Of a stretch of 64,000 nucleotides of DNA, positions 1-8,509 are shown piece after piece. The translations under genes and the position numbers were made by a program. The number at the start of each line of letters is the position of its first letter. Within the stretch, counting starts at the first letter, position 1. The notes beneath the pieces are model-generated. The model saw nothing but the letters and a program-made list of their open reading frames with translations. It did no database searches and was not told the origin of the DNA. The stretch is from positions 1-64,000 of the forward strand of contig CBFHKO010000007.1 in the NCBI GenBank assembly GCA_965656445.1, given 5' to 3'. The DNA is from JAHEJA01 sp965656445 (GTDB lineage: Bacteria; Pseudomonadota; Alphaproteobacteria; Rhodobacterales; Rhodobacteraceae).

Positions 1-2
1 TG

Positions 3-797
3 ATCCACGCCGTGGGTCGCGCGTCATCCTCGCAGCCTCGATTGATCGACATGCGATATGGCGACACGGGCCCAAAAATCACATTGGTCGGAAAAGGCGT
101 CTGCTTTGATACTGGTGGATTGAACCTCAAGCCAGGTGGCGCAATGGGACTGATGAAAAAGGACATGGGCGGTTCTGCAAATACCATAGCCTTGGCGTCG
201 ATGATTATGGCTCTCAAATTACCCGTTCAGTTGCGCCTCTTGATCCCAGCCGTTGAAAACTCAGTGAGCGGGAATGCGTTTCGCCCAGGTGATATACTGA
301 CTTCACGCTCTGGGCAGACAGTTGAGATCAACAATACAGACGCTGAGGGGCGATTGGTTTTGGCGGACGCGTTGAGTTACGCAGGCGAAGAAGATCCTGA
401 TTTGATTGTGTCTATGGCGACGTTGACAGGTGCGGCGCGTGTAGCGCTTGGTCCAGACCTTGCGCCGTTCTATGCAGGAAGCGACGCCGTGGCTAATGTT
501 TTGCATACTGCGGGTACTGAAGCTCTTGATCCGTTGTGGAGGATGCCTTTCCATGATCCTTATGAAGCCATGATAGAACCCGGAATTGCCGATTTGGACA
601 ACGCACCCAGCGGTGGCATGGCAGGATCGATTACAGCGGCCTTGTTCTTGCGTCGATTTGTGACCAACAAAGAGGCCTATGTGCATTTTGATATCTATAG
701 CTGGCAACCCGCACCCAAGCCCGCACGGACCAAAGGTGGATTGATGCAAGGGCCGCGCGCGATTTTAGCAGCCTTACCAAAGCTTCTGGAGATGTAA
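3..797 (+). CDS. Leucyl aminopeptidase, M17 family (5' end outside window)
   Basis: Cytosolic metallo-exopeptidase of the M17 family, releasing N-terminal residues from peptides. The open frame runs in from the left edge; residues IHAVGR at the edge are the conserved stretch just before the catalytic domain, so the N-terminal domain lies outside. The two-metal and catalytic signatures are visible: Lys and Asp in KGVCFDTGG, KKDMGGSA, and NTDAEGRLVL further on. The C-terminus is complete, ending WQPAPKPARTKGG...LLEM. The TAA stop shares one base with the ATG of the NlpC/P60 gene, which implies translational coupling. About 264 residues of a protein usually near 460-500 are visible. Confidence 0.93.
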   Translation: MHAVGRASSSQPRLIDMRYGDTGPKITLVGKGVCFDTGGLNLKPGGAMGLMKKDMGGSANTIALASMIMALKLPVQLRLLIPAVENSVSGNAFRPGDILTSRSGQTVEINNTDAEGRLVLADALSYAGEEDPDLIVSMATLTGAARVALGPDLAPFYAGSDAVANVLHTAGTEALDPLWRMPFHDPYEAMIEPGIADLDNAPSGGMAGSITAALFLRRFVTNKEAYVHFDIYSWQPAPKPARTKGGLMQGPRAILAALPKLLEM

Positions 798-1636
798 TGG
801 ACAGGCGTCGGGTTCCAGCGAATGCATATGTCGCGGCAGATTGGCTGCGATCCACAGTTGAGGCGCCTCGCTATTCATCTGGCAGATCAGCCACGATAAA
901 ACTGCCTTTCGCAAACCTGCTTGATGCGCCGAATGGGAAAAGGGATCGTCAATTGCTTGGTGGGGCAGGGATAACTGTCATTGATGACCGCGATGGCTAT
1001 GCCTTTGTTCAGAGCGAAAAAGACGATTATGTGGGGTATGTGCTGAGCGCCGATATAGGTGACGCGTCTAATACCACGCATTTTGTCACCGCGCTCTCGT
1101 CCACAATTTACAGCCAACCAGATTTCAAATCCCAAGATTTGATATGGGTTCCTCTGGGTGCAGAGCTGACTGTCACGGCCCAAGACGGTCGCTTTGCCAA
1201 AACTGATCATGGCTGGATACCAAACGAACATATATCCTCGGTTGGATCACGACCGACAGACCCAGTAACCGTCGCCGAAATGTTTTTGCACGCGCCCTAT
1301 CTCTGGGGTGGCAATACCGCGCAAGGAATTGACTGTTCGGGTCTGGTCCAAACGGCAGCCATTCTTTGTGGATTTGACTGTCCCACAGATAGCGATCAAC
1401 AGCTCGCTGAATTTGGCGACCACGTGCCCAAATGTGACCCATATCAACGCGGGGATCTATTGTTTTGGAAAGGTCATGTCGCGTGGGTTTATGACGACAT
1501 GACCTTACTGCACGCAAACGCCTATCACATGAAAACGGCTTTTGAACCCATAGAGACCGCCATCAAACGTATCCAATCCCAAGGCGATGGGCCTGTGATT
1601 GGACACAAACGCCTCAACCGAAAGGACCCAACATGA
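797..1636 (+). CDS. NlpC/P60-family cell-wall peptidase with SH3-like domains
   Basis: Predicted gamma-D-glutamyl/diamino-acid endopeptidase acting on peptidoglycan peptides. The C-terminal half holds the papain-like NlpC/P60 core: the nucleophile Cys in GIDCSGLV after YLWGG, and the partner His in KGHVAW. The first ~150 residues contain two short beta-rich segments that look like bacterial SH3 modules. There is no clear signal peptide, so it may process imported muropeptides in the cytoplasm. This would fit its one-base overlap with the leucyl aminopeptidase upstream, a pairing that is common in alphaproteobacteria. It overlaps the next gene by four bases (ATGA). Confidence 0.88.
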   Translation: MDRRRVPANAYVAADWLRSTVEAPRYSSGRSATIKLPFANLLDAPNGKRDRQLLGGAGITVIDDRDGYAFVQSEKDDYVGYVLSADIGDASNTTHFVTALSSTIYSQPDFKSQDLIWVPLGAELTVTAQDGRFAKTDHGWIPNEHISSVGSRPTDPVTVAEMFLHAPYLWGGNTAQGIDCSGLVQTAAILCGFDCPTDSDQQLAEFGDHVPKCDPYQRGDLLFWKGHVAWVYDDMTLLHANAYHMKTAFEPIETAIKRIQSQGDGPVIGHKRLNRKDPT

Positions 1637-2589
1637 GTGATCCATTTTTCCAACCTGTTTCTGGTTTCGACTTGCCTCGGTTCGCAGGTATTCCGACCTT
1701 TATGCGGTTACCCAATGTCGGACTGGATCATCCGAGATTGAAAGAAGTCGATATCGGCTTGATCGGCGTGCCTTGGGACTCTGGCACCACCAATAGACCT
1801 GGCCCCCGCCACGGTCCAAGACAATTGCGCGATGCCTCAACGATGATCCGGGCTCAGCATCCAACGCTCGGCGTTCGCCCCTTTGAACAGGTGAATTGCG
1901 CAGATTTGGGCGATGTCGGTCCCAATCCCGCCGACATCCAAGATAGCATGGACCGCATCACTGATTTCTACAACAACGTGATGAACGCGGGTATTTTGCC
2001 CCTTACGGCAGGTGGCGATCACCTGACCTCGCTGCCCGTCTTGCGGGCGGTTGCCAGAGATGGCGCCTTGGGTATGATCCATTTCGACAGCCACACAGAT
2101 TTGTATCACAGCTATTTTGACGGCACGATGTACACCCACGGCACCCCCTTTCGGCGCGCTGTTGAAGAGGGGCTGTTGGACCCTCACCGCGTCATTCAAA
2201 TCGGTATTCGCGGAACACAGTACGATAGCGAAGACATGGATTTCGCCAAAGCTGTCGGTATTCGGATCGTCACAATAGAAGAATTCCACGACCGCGGCGT
2301 CGAAGACGTCATGGAAGAAGCCCGCGAGATCGTTGGTCAAAAGCCAACCTATGTGTCATACGATATCGATTTCGTCGACCCAACCTTTGCGCCGGGCACA
2401 GGGACACCAGAAGTCGGGGGGCCAAATAGCTTTCAAGCTTTGCAAGTCGTTCGCGAATTGAATGGCGTCGATATCGTCGGCGCCGACATGGTCGAAGTGT
2501 CCCCCCCATTCGACCCCTCAGGCGGAACAGCATTCTTGGGCGTCTCGATCATGTTCGAACTTCTGTGTCAGATGGTAAATGGGGTTTGA
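1633..2589 (+). CDS. Agmatinase-family ureohydrolase
   Basis: Manganese-dependent hydrolase of the arginase/agmatinase family, releasing urea from a guanidino substrate. Metal ligands are in the expected order: GGDH (His), DSHTD (Asp-x-His-x-Asp) and DIDFVDP (Asp-x-Asp). The loop THGTPFRRA and the motif GTGTPEVGG are typical of agmatinases and guanidinobutyrases rather than arginases. At 318 residues the length is normal. The ATG overlaps the stop of the peptidase gene (ATGA), so the three genes from the left edge form one transcriptional unit. The true substrate (agmatine, guanidinobutyrate, guanidinopropionate or guanidine itself) cannot be told from sequence alone. Confidence 0.87.
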   Translation: MSDPFFQPVSGFDLPRFAGIPTFMRLPNVGLDHPRLKEVDIGLIGVPWDSGTTNRPGPRHGPRQLRDASTMIRAQHPTLGVRPFEQVNCADLGDVGPNPADIQDSMDRITDFYNNVMNAGILPLTAGGDHLTSLPVLRAVARDGALGMIHFDSHTDLYHSYFDGTMYTHGTPFRRAVEEGLLDPHRVIQIGIRGTQYDSEDMDFAKAVGIRIVTIEEFHDRGVEDVMEEAREIVGQKPTYVSYDIDFVDPTFAPGTGTPEVGGPNSFQALQVVRELNGVDIVGADMVEVSPPFDPSGGTAFLGVSIMFELLCQMVNGV

Positions 2590-2732
2590 AGAGGCTGTCT
2601 CCTGTGTAGACGTTGCTCTCTTTCTCTGTGACTACAAGTAAGGACTTGTTTTGAGAGTGCGTATTTTCTGTTAGCGGAAAATTAGCTTCTTAGGACGACC
2701 CTAGTCACAAATAACAGTGCAGGGGTGGCATC

Positions 2733-2882
2733 ATGATGTTCGTCGATGAGGCCTTATCTAACAAGGGGCTTGAGGTTTACCTCCGCAAAGGAGCGTGGTC
2801 AGGCTCTGTCGAAGAGCGAATTTATGCAGATGCAACACGAAGTGGATACAAAGAATGCGTGACGCCTTTCGTATCCTCTTAG
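2733..2882 (+). CDS. Possible 49-residue ORF overlapping the next gene
   Basis: A short open frame starting ATGATG and ending TAG, 28 bases into the membrane-protein gene at 2855. Only a weak purine-rich stretch (AGGGGTGG) precedes it. The peptide begins MMFVDEALSNKGLEVYLRKG, is hydrophilic and resembles no family I recognise. The overlap could give translational coupling to the downstream gene, or the frame could be fortuitous. Confidence 0.22.
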   Translation: MMFVDEALSNKGLEVYLRKGAWSGSVEERIYADATRSGYKECVTPFVSS

Positions 2883-3370
2883 CCGCATTGAGCGCCATTA
2901 CAATCCTATGCAGCCTGATTCTAATCGCGCTCGTCTGGGTGTATTCACTGAAATTTTCTCAGTGCGTAAAACTACCGAATGGAAGCGAACTAAGCTACGA
3001 GGCATTTGTCGACTTCGGTAAAAGCTACTTAATACCAGATGTTGTGCTACGTGATCCTGATGGCGTAATCATTGGCAAAGATATTTGGCCCATACGTGTG
3101 ACGAATACTGCAACCTTTGGCAGCGCTTGGCCAGAGCATAATAGTTCTAGGCCTGATTTTTCGTTTGTTTGGACCGCTGAAACTGGATTAGTTAAACGAG
3201 ACGAAACTCCGTCTCTTTATGCTGAACTTTTGACCAAGGTCAGTTCCGCGTCAAACCATATCGGAGCACCAGCCGACTTGCACGTGAATACTCTATGGAT
3301 GTTCCATCGGCTTTCTAAAGACGAGCAATATGTTGGGAGATCATGCGCAACTCGTTACTTCACGATGTAA
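2855..3370 (+). CDS. Hypothetical membrane-anchored protein
   Basis: I do not recognise the family. From the ATG at 2855 the product is 171 residues, with one strongly hydrophobic helix near residues 5-30 (ILLAALSAITILCSLILIAL) followed by a soluble domain with no lipobox or metal motif. The open frame extends 60 bases upstream, but that extension is basic and Cys-rich and unlike a natural N-terminus, so the inner ATG is preferred. Two Cys (in SQCVKL and RSCATR) could form an extracytoplasmic disulfide. The gene is isolated between the agmatinase gene and a tRNA. Confidence 0.55.
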   Translation: MRDAFRILLAALSAITILCSLILIALVWVYSLKFSQCVKLPNGSELSYEAFVDFGKSYLIPDVVLRDPDGVIIGKDIWPIRVTNTATFGSAWPEHNSSRPDFSFVWTAETGLVKRDETPSLYAELLTKVSSASNHIGAPADLHVNTLWMFHRLSKDEQYVGRSCATRYFTM

Positions 3371-3429
3371 ATGAGTAAATTGAAAAATAAGTTGTTTAAA
3401 AAACATCCCGATTTTTGGTGATTAGTGGC

Positions 3430-3458
3430 TTGACCTTCGCTGGTAAAGGTCCTAAACG
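3430..3458 (+). promoter_or_regulatory. Likely tRNA promoter
   Basis: TTGACC and TAAACG are separated by 17 bases and placed so that transcription would begin a few bases before the tRNA 5' end. This is a sigma70-type match read by eye. Confidence 0.5.
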
Positions 3459-3469
3459 ACACGGCACTT

Positions 3470-3546
3470 GGCGGTATAGCTCAGTTGGTTAGAGCAGCGG
3501 AATCATAATCCGCGTGTCCGGGGTTCAAGTCCCTGTACCGCCACCA
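3470..3546 (+). tRNA. tRNA with CAT anticodon, probably elongator tRNA-Met
   Basis: A full cloverleaf can be drawn: acceptor GGCGGTA/TACCGCC, D arm GCTC/GAGC, anticodon stem GCGGA/TCCGC with loop ATCATAA (anticodon CAT), T arm CGGGG/CCCTG with loop TTCAAGT, and an encoded CCA end. The acceptor stem is fully paired from its first base pair, so it is not the initiator type. Elongator Met is favoured because the anticodon arm matches other alphaproteobacterial elongator Met tRNAs. tRNA-Ile2, whose CAT is modified to lysidine, is the alternative. Confidence 0.93.
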
Positions 3547-3582
3547 TTCCTCCTTATAAAAAATCGTTGTTTTTAGTTCGAT

Positions 3583-4617
3583 TTATACATCGAAATCCGT
3601 GATGACGGCTGTTCCTGGGGCTGTGTCGCCCTTCATTGCGCGCAATTCATCTGAGGCCATTCGCAGGTCGATTGTTCGTGTGACCAAGGGGGATAGGTCG
3701 ACTCGTCCTGATTCTATCATGTCTAACAGAGTCGGGTATTTCCACGAGGGCATGCCGCGGCTTCCGTAAAAGGATAGTTGTTTGGCGTAGATGGCCCGCA
3801 TGTTGATTAACATATGCCCATCGCCTGCGGGCATTCCGAGGTGAACATGGCGCCCCGACACGCGTAAACACTCCACTGATGCGTTGGTTGTTTGTTCGAT
3901 CCCCAATGCTTCGATCGACACATCAGCGCCGCCATTTGTGGCGTCCATGATGGCCTCTGCGACGTTTTCTTTGGTGGCGTTAATGCTGATATCCGCACCA
4001 AGAGAACGGGCGTGGTTGAGCTTGTCTTCGACAATGTCGACCACGATGACACGCGCCCCGAGCATTTTCGCCAAAAGCAATGCAGATAAGCCAATGCCGC
4101 CCGTTCCATGAATGGCAACCCATTCGCCAATGCGGACATTCGCGCGGTCCGTTAGTGCATGCCAAGCGGTTGTGACACGGCAGCCTAAGCCTGCGGCCAA
4201 TTTTGGATCAATGCTGTCGGGCAGAGTGACAAGGCTATGATCAAAAGGAACGGCGATCCGTTGCGCATAGGCTCCCGGCATTCCAAAACCTGGGGTCAAC
4301 TGATTGCCACAGGTATTGGATGCCCCCGTTTGGCAAGACGCGCATGTTCCACAGCCCAAGATAAACGGCGCGATGAGGCGATCACCGACCTTGTGCGTGG
4401 CCTCTGGTCCCGCCTCTGTGACAACGCCACAGTATTCATGTCCCATGATGTCACCGGGGGTTACTTTGGGATGATGACCAACCCATCCGTGATAATCGGA
4501 TCTGCATACGCCACAGGCCAAAACATCTAAGACGACTCCGTTCGTCGGGCAAATCGGGTCAGCCACAGTTTCAATGGAAAGATCGGCACTGTAGTCGCGT
4601 AAGACGGCTGCTTTCAT
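3583..4617 (-). CDS. Zinc-dependent alcohol dehydrogenase (MDR family)
   Basis: Medium-chain dehydrogenase of 344 residues. Catalytic zinc ligands are visible in CGVCRSD (Cys near residue 37) and GHEYCG. The structural zinc loop is CGTCASCQTGASNTC, and the cofactor fold has GTGGIG near residue 170. An acidic residue after the second strand (VVDIVEDK) suggests NAD rather than NADP. The substrate is probably a primary or secondary alcohol. It stands alone on the minus strand, converging on the tRNA and divergent from the sugar isomerase gene across a 226-base gap in which I see no clear operator. Confidence 0.87.
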   Translation of the reverse strand: MKAAVLRDYSADLSIETVADPICPTNGVVLDVLACGVCRSDYHGWVGHHPKVTPGDIMGHEYCGVVTEAGPEATHKVGDRLIAPFILGCGTCASCQTGASNTCGNQLTPGFGMPGAYAQRIAVPFDHSLVTLPDSIDPKLAAGLGCRVTTAWHALTDRANVRIGEWVAIHGTGGIGLSALLLAKMLGARVIVVDIVEDKLNHARSLGADISINATKENVAEAIMDATNGGADVSIEALGIEQTTNASVECLRVSGRHVHLGMPAGDGHMLINMRAIYAKQLSFYGSRGMPSWKYPTLLDMIESGRVDLSPLVTRTIDLRMASDELRAMKGDTAPGTAVITDFDV

Positions 4618-4846
4618 GGGTCACCTATTTTTGGAGACGCGCGGCTTGTCACGTCATTTCGTATTTGATGATGTTAGTTGACATGTGTGATCGTGAAAAG
4701 TCCTAAATCTTTTTAGCGGGTTGAATGGAAAACCATGCCTTGGAACGTGTTGGATGTGCGCCATTTCAAAATGGGCTATTGTCTTTGGAAAGGACTTACG
4801 CTGTACTCGCCCAAACGCTTAGGTGGCATAACGGAGACAGCATGTG

Positions 4847-6088
4847 ATGACCTCTCTATCTAACTTTGGTGATCCTATGGACACAGGATCGTGGCTCCAA
4901 AACGCGGACCATTTAGCGTGGTTGCGTGCGCAGGCTTTTCAGCAGTTTGAATTTTTTCAGGGGAGTTTGAACACAGCTGGTGGGTTCCATGTTCTGGATC
5001 ATCACGGCGCGCCTCTTGCGACGAATATCCAAGAGCTGCACACAACAACGCGCATGGTGCATTCCTATGCGCTGGGCAAACAAATGGGCGTTAAGGGTGC
5101 AGAGGACATCATAGATCAAGGGATGGCCTATCTATGGTCGCACCATCGTGACACGACACATGGCGGATATCTTTGGGCGCTGGATGGCGATACACCCCAT
5201 GACACCCGCAAACTTGCCTATGGGCATGTGTTTGTGTTGTTGGCGGGAGCAAGTGCCAAGATTGTTGGACATCCAGATGCGGATCGATTGATGCAGGATG
5301 TTTGGGCTATCTTGAACGATAAATATTGGGAACCCGAGCATGGGTTGTTTTGCGATGAGTTCAACCAAGACTGGACGCCATTTTCCACCTATCGGGGTAT
5401 GAATGCAAACATGCATGGGGTCGAAGCCCTTTTGACGGCATTTGAGGCCACAGGGGAAACGGACTTCTTGAACCGTGCGGGTCAGATTTTGGATTTCTTT
5501 ATCGCTCGGATGGCGCCGCAATACGATTGGCGTATTCCGGAACATTACGACTCTGATTGGTCTGTTGATGCCTCATATAGCGGGGATCCTATGTTCCGAC
5601 CTGCGGGATCCACTCCGGGGCACTCCTTTGAAATGTCTCGTTTAATGCTGCAGCATTGGTCTTTGTCGGGATGTCCAGACAATGATGCCGTCGATCAGGC
5701 TAGACGCCTGTTTGACCAAGCACTGTTGGATGCATGGGATCCGATTAAGCAAGGCTTTGTTTATACGCTTCACCTCGATGGGACATGGGATAATAAACTT
5801 CGGCTTTGGTGGCCTGTTACCGAGGCAATTGGCGCGCTTGCTGCCTTCATGAAGATCAAACATACGCAAAGAGACGAACACTGGTATCGCCGTCTTTGGA
5901 TGTTTTCAAATGATCACTACATCGATCATAGGAATGGCAGTTGGTTCCCAGAGCTAGATATGAACGATCAGCCCACAGATACACAGTTCCAAGGTAAGCC
6001 AGATATCTATCATGCGCTTCAGGCGCAGGTGTTTCCGTTAACGCCCAAGCTATCCAATATCGCCGCTGCTTTGGGGGAAAAGACATAG
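4847..6088 (+). CDS. AGE-family sugar isomerase/epimerase
   Basis: Member of the N-acylglucosamine 2-epimerase / mannose isomerase superfamily, an (alpha/alpha)6 barrel of about 410 residues. Two catalytic-type His motifs are visible, YGHVFVLLA and PGHSFEMSRL, with RMVHSYALG at the sugar pocket and WWPVTEAIGAL near the end. These resemble the mannose/sulfoquinovose isomerase branch more than true GlcNAc epimerases. The frame allows GTG at 4844; ATG at 4847 is chosen for its spacing to GGAG. An inner ATG (MDTGSW) is also possible. Substrate is not determined; aldose-ketose isomerisation such as mannose to fructose is the best guess. Confidence 0.82.
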   Translation: MTSLSNFGDPMDTGSWLQNADHLAWLRAQAFQQFEFFQGSLNTAGGFHVLDHHGAPLATNIQELHTTTRMVHSYALGKQMGVKGAEDIIDQGMAYLWSHHRDTTHGGYLWALDGDTPHDTRKLAYGHVFVLLAGASAKIVGHPDADRLMQDVWAILNDKYWEPEHGLFCDEFNQDWTPFSTYRGMNANMHGVEALLTAFEATGETDFLNRAGQILDFFIARMAPQYDWRIPEHYDSDWSVDASYSGDPMFRPAGSTPGHSFEMSRLMLQHWSLSGCPDNDAVDQARRLFDQALLDAWDPIKQGFVYTLHLDGTWDNKLRLWWPVTEAIGALAAFMKIKHTQRDEHWYRRLWMFSNDHYIDHRNGSWFPELDMNDQPTDTQFQGKPDIYHALQAQVFPLTPKLSNIAAALGEKT

Positions 6089-6150
6089 AGCCTCCGATTG
6101 ATTAGCTGATGGTCTGAGCTATCTCGCCTTAGAGGCAGAGATGGAATTCG

Positions 6151-6363
6151 ATGATGGATCATAAATTGACGCAAGCACAGGTCAGCGATGTCATACAAAT
6201 GGCGCTGTCTGATCACGTTGCCTTTGCAACAATCAAAGCGGAATATGGATTGCGCGAAAAAGAGGTCATTCAGCTGATGCGCTCTCAGTTAAAGCCAGGA
6301 TCCTATCGCGCTTGGCGGAAACGAGTCGCAGATTTTGGAACGCGGCGCGAGCATTATAAATAA
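6151..6363 (+). CDS. TIGR03643-type small protein
   Basis: A 70-residue protein matching the TIGR03643/DUF2805 family from memory of its pattern: an N-terminal helix-turn-helix-like half (LTQAQVSDVIQMALSDHVAF) and the conserved stretch LKPGSYRAWRKRV. Function is unknown. Relatives often lie near photolyase-type genes, but here the neighbour is an ABC1 kinase gene that starts two bases after its stop. The photolyase island of this window is about 13 kb away. Confidence 0.8.
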   Translation: MMDHKLTQAQVSDVIQMALSDHVAFATIKAEYGLREKEVIQLMRSQLKPGSYRAWRKRVADFGTRREHYK

Positions 6364-6364
6364 G

Positions 6365-7693
6365 ATGCCCCTGCCGGCAGATAAACATGGCACGGCACGG
6401 GTTCCGTCCTCTCGGTTTGAGCGGACGGCACGGACGGCGGCCCTTATGATGCGTATCGGAGGGAATGCAGGGGGGGCCTTGCTCAAGGATTTGATCACAA
6501 CTGGGTCAGTTGATTACCAAAAGGCCGTGTTGACACCTCATAACCTTAAGGCGACGGTTCAGTCCCTCAAGCATCTGCGCGGGGCGGCGATGAAACTGGG
6601 TCAGCTGATGTCTATTGATGACTCTGTGGTGCTGACCCCCGAATTATCTGCAATACTGGCTGAGCTACGCGCCTCTGGCTACGCTATGCCACCGCGTCAG
6701 CTAAAACACGTTTTAGATCGGGAATGGGGGGCAGGATGGCAGACACAATTTCGCTCGTTCAATGTGCGTCCCATTGCGGCGGCCTCTATCGGTCAAGTGC
6801 ATCAAGCTGTTTTGAAAACAGGTGAAAGAGTTGCAATCAAAGTGCAATTTCCAAATGTACGCGAAACGATTGAAAGCGACGTGAAAACCCTTGTTTCTGT
6901 GATTAAGAGGCTCAATTTAGCGCCCTCATCCGTCGATCTAGAGTATTATGCATCCCAGTGTATTACCCAGCTACAACAAGAAACGGACTATGGCGTCGAA
7001 GCCAACTACATGCGCCGTTTTGCAGGTCATCTGAATGCGCATGAGTGTCTTTCTGTTCCTATTGTTTATGACGCGCTCACCACCAAAACAATCCTTTGTA
7101 TGTCGTTTGAAAATGGGGCACCGCTTGAGACAGCCAAGGACTGGGCCCAAGAGGACAAAAATGCTCTGGCGCTGGACATGTTTGAGCTGTTGTTGGCGGA
7201 GATTTTCGATTTCAATTTGGTTCAAACAGATCCGAATTTGGCAAATTACTTGGTGGATCCAGCGAATAAATCCTTAACTCTTTTGGACTTCGGCGCCTGT
7301 TGCGAGATGTCCCCGTCGAGCATCGCGATATACCATGATCTCTTAGAGGCAGGCCTCACATTTGATCCGCAGGCCGTAAAGCACGTTATGAAACGTCACG
7401 GCCTCATGCCTGATCGGTTACAGGGGGAGATGGAGCATTTCGTAGACGAATTGCTCGCCCAAGTTTTCCAAGAGCTCAGCGCCTCGCCCGTTTTTGATTT
7501 CGGAATGACCCGCATTTTCGACATGATTGATGTTAATAATATCAATATTTACAGAGATTTACTTCCGCCACGCAATGTCCCAATGGATTTGCTGTTTACT
7601 CAGCGGAAAATCATTGGGTTTGTTCTGTTTTTTAAATCGCTAGACGCGCAAATTCCTGTTCTCGATATCTTAACCCGTCTAAAATCGCGTTGA
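6365..7693 (+). CDS. ABC1/UbiB-family atypical kinase
   Basis: Protein of the ABC1 (AarF/UbiB/ADCK) family, atypical kinase-like ATPases linked to ubiquinone and lipid homeostasis. The family KxGQ motif is present (AAMKLGQLMS), with an Ala-rich loop (AAASIGQVH), the catalytic-type Lys in VAIKVQFP, and NLANYL plus LLDFGA in place of the kinase catalytic and DFG loops. An in-frame TTG at 6335 lies inside the previous gene; ATG 6365 is preferred, giving 442 residues. No C-terminal membrane helices of the classical UbiB type are evident. It is tightly coupled to the TIGR03643 gene. Confidence 0.85.
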   Translation: MPLPADKHGTARVPSSRFERTARTAALMMRIGGNAGGALLKDLITTGSVDYQKAVLTPHNLKATVQSLKHLRGAAMKLGQLMSIDDSVVLTPELSAILAELRASGYAMPPRQLKHVLDREWGAGWQTQFRSFNVRPIAAASIGQVHQAVLKTGERVAIKVQFPNVRETIESDVKTLVSVIKRLNLAPSSVDLEYYASQCITQLQQETDYGVEANYMRRFAGHLNAHECLSVPIVYDALTTKTILCMSFENGAPLETAKDWAQEDKNALALDMFELLLAEIFDFNLVQTDPNLANYLVDPANKSLTLLDFGACCEMSPSSIAIYHDLLEAGLTFDPQAVKHVMKRHGLMPDRLQGEMEHFVDELLAQVFQELSASPVFDFGMTRIFDMIDVNNINIYRDLLPPRNVPMDLLFTQRKIIGFVLFFKSLDAQIPVLDILTRLKSR

Positions 7694-7749
7694 TGACAAT
7701 CGACGTCACGGTTAAGTTGTAGATCACACAAACAGAAAGGGACAAGGTC

Positions 7750-8283
7750 ATGGACGCGTCATCACAATTTCAAGATAGCCTCCCGATGTCGTCGGATGCT
7801 TTGCTGGATCAGTTGACGGCATGGGACATCGAATTTCAGCGCTTTGATCATGTTCCTTTGCGCACGGTCGAGGATGCTAAACAGGTTCAGCATCAGTTTC
7901 TGTCAACAGCTGATGGCGGCGGCCATATCAAAAACCTCTATTTCCGCGATAACAAAAAACGCAATATTTTGGTGGTTGCAGAACAGGATCGGCTGATCGA
8001 GCTTAAGAGCTTGCACACGACATTGGGAACAGGTCGGTTGTCATTTGGCTCCGCTGATAGATTGCTGGAAAACTTAGGCGTCAGGCCAGGCGCTGTGACG
8101 CCCTTGTCAATGATCAATGGGGTGAAAACGGGGGTGCAACTGTTTATGGATCGTGAGCTTAGATCTTGTTCAAAGCTTTACGTGCATCCCCTCGTGAACG
8201 ACAGGACGGTTGAAATCACGCCTGACGGTTTGATGACATTCTTTGATAAAATCGACGTGTCGCCAGTTTGGATTGATCTTTGA
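7750..8283 (+). CDS. ProX/YbaK-type aminoacyl-tRNA deacylase
   Basis: A 177-residue single-domain protein of the YbaK/ProRS INS superfamily, closest in pattern to ProXp-ala/PrdX. It hydrolyses mischarged Ala-tRNA(Pro) in trans as a proofreading step. Family marks are HIKNLYFRDNKK, GRLSFGSADRLLENLGVRPGA with a Ser-rich substrate pocket, and VHPLVND near the C-terminus. The start ATG follows AGGGACAAGG. It follows the ABC1 kinase gene by 56 bases on the same strand and may be co-transcribed. Confidence 0.86.
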   Translation: MDASSQFQDSLPMSSDALLDQLTAWDIEFQRFDHVPLRTVEDAKQVQHQFLSTADGGGHIKNLYFRDNKKRNILVVAEQDRLIELKSLHTTLGTGRLSFGSADRLLENLGVRPGAVTPLSMINGVKTGVQLFMDRELRSCSKLYVHPLVNDRTVEITPDGLMTFFDKIDVSPVWIDL

Positions 8284-8354
8284 TCAGTCTGCTAACTTGG
8301 CTGCATATTTCCACATGATGCCGCATCGGTGTTACTGACAATACCTAGCTATTT

Positions 8355-8397
8355 CTTTTGAACCCCCTGGAAGAAATTACTGTAAAGGGTTCAAAAG
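8355..8397. repeat. Perfect 11-bp inverted repeat
   Basis: CTTTTGAACCC and GGGTTCAAAAG are perfect reverse complements separated by 21 bases, in the gap between the deacylase gene and the TetR gene. No T-tract follows, so it is not a clear intrinsic terminator. It could be an RNA hairpin, a regulator site, or the scar of an insertion. Confidence 0.55.
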
Positions 8398-8457
8398 TCT
8401 GCAATGAGCCCAAATTATTTAATGTTGAGGCAAGTATGAATGTCTTGATGCGATCTG

Positions 8458-8489
8458 ATTATGCTGATATATATACCGAATAGCATAAT
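8458..8489. promoter_or_regulatory. Candidate TetR operator
   Basis: ATTATGCT and AGCATAAT form a perfect 8-bp inverted repeat around a 16-base AT-rich spacer (gatatatata...), ending 20 bases before the start of the TetR gene. Size and position fit an autoregulatory site. Binding is inferred. Confidence 0.42.
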
Positions 8490-8509
8490 AATAAATCGAC
8501 CACTCACTC

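Noticed and set aside
3547..3582. Terminator after the tRNA
   Set aside because: TTATAAAAAATCGTTGTTTTT has T-rich runs but no convincing stem.
6335..6364. TTG start for the ABC1 kinase inside the TIGR03643 gene
   Set aside because: No ribosome site fits it, and the ATG at 6365 gives a normal family N-terminus directly after the upstream stop.
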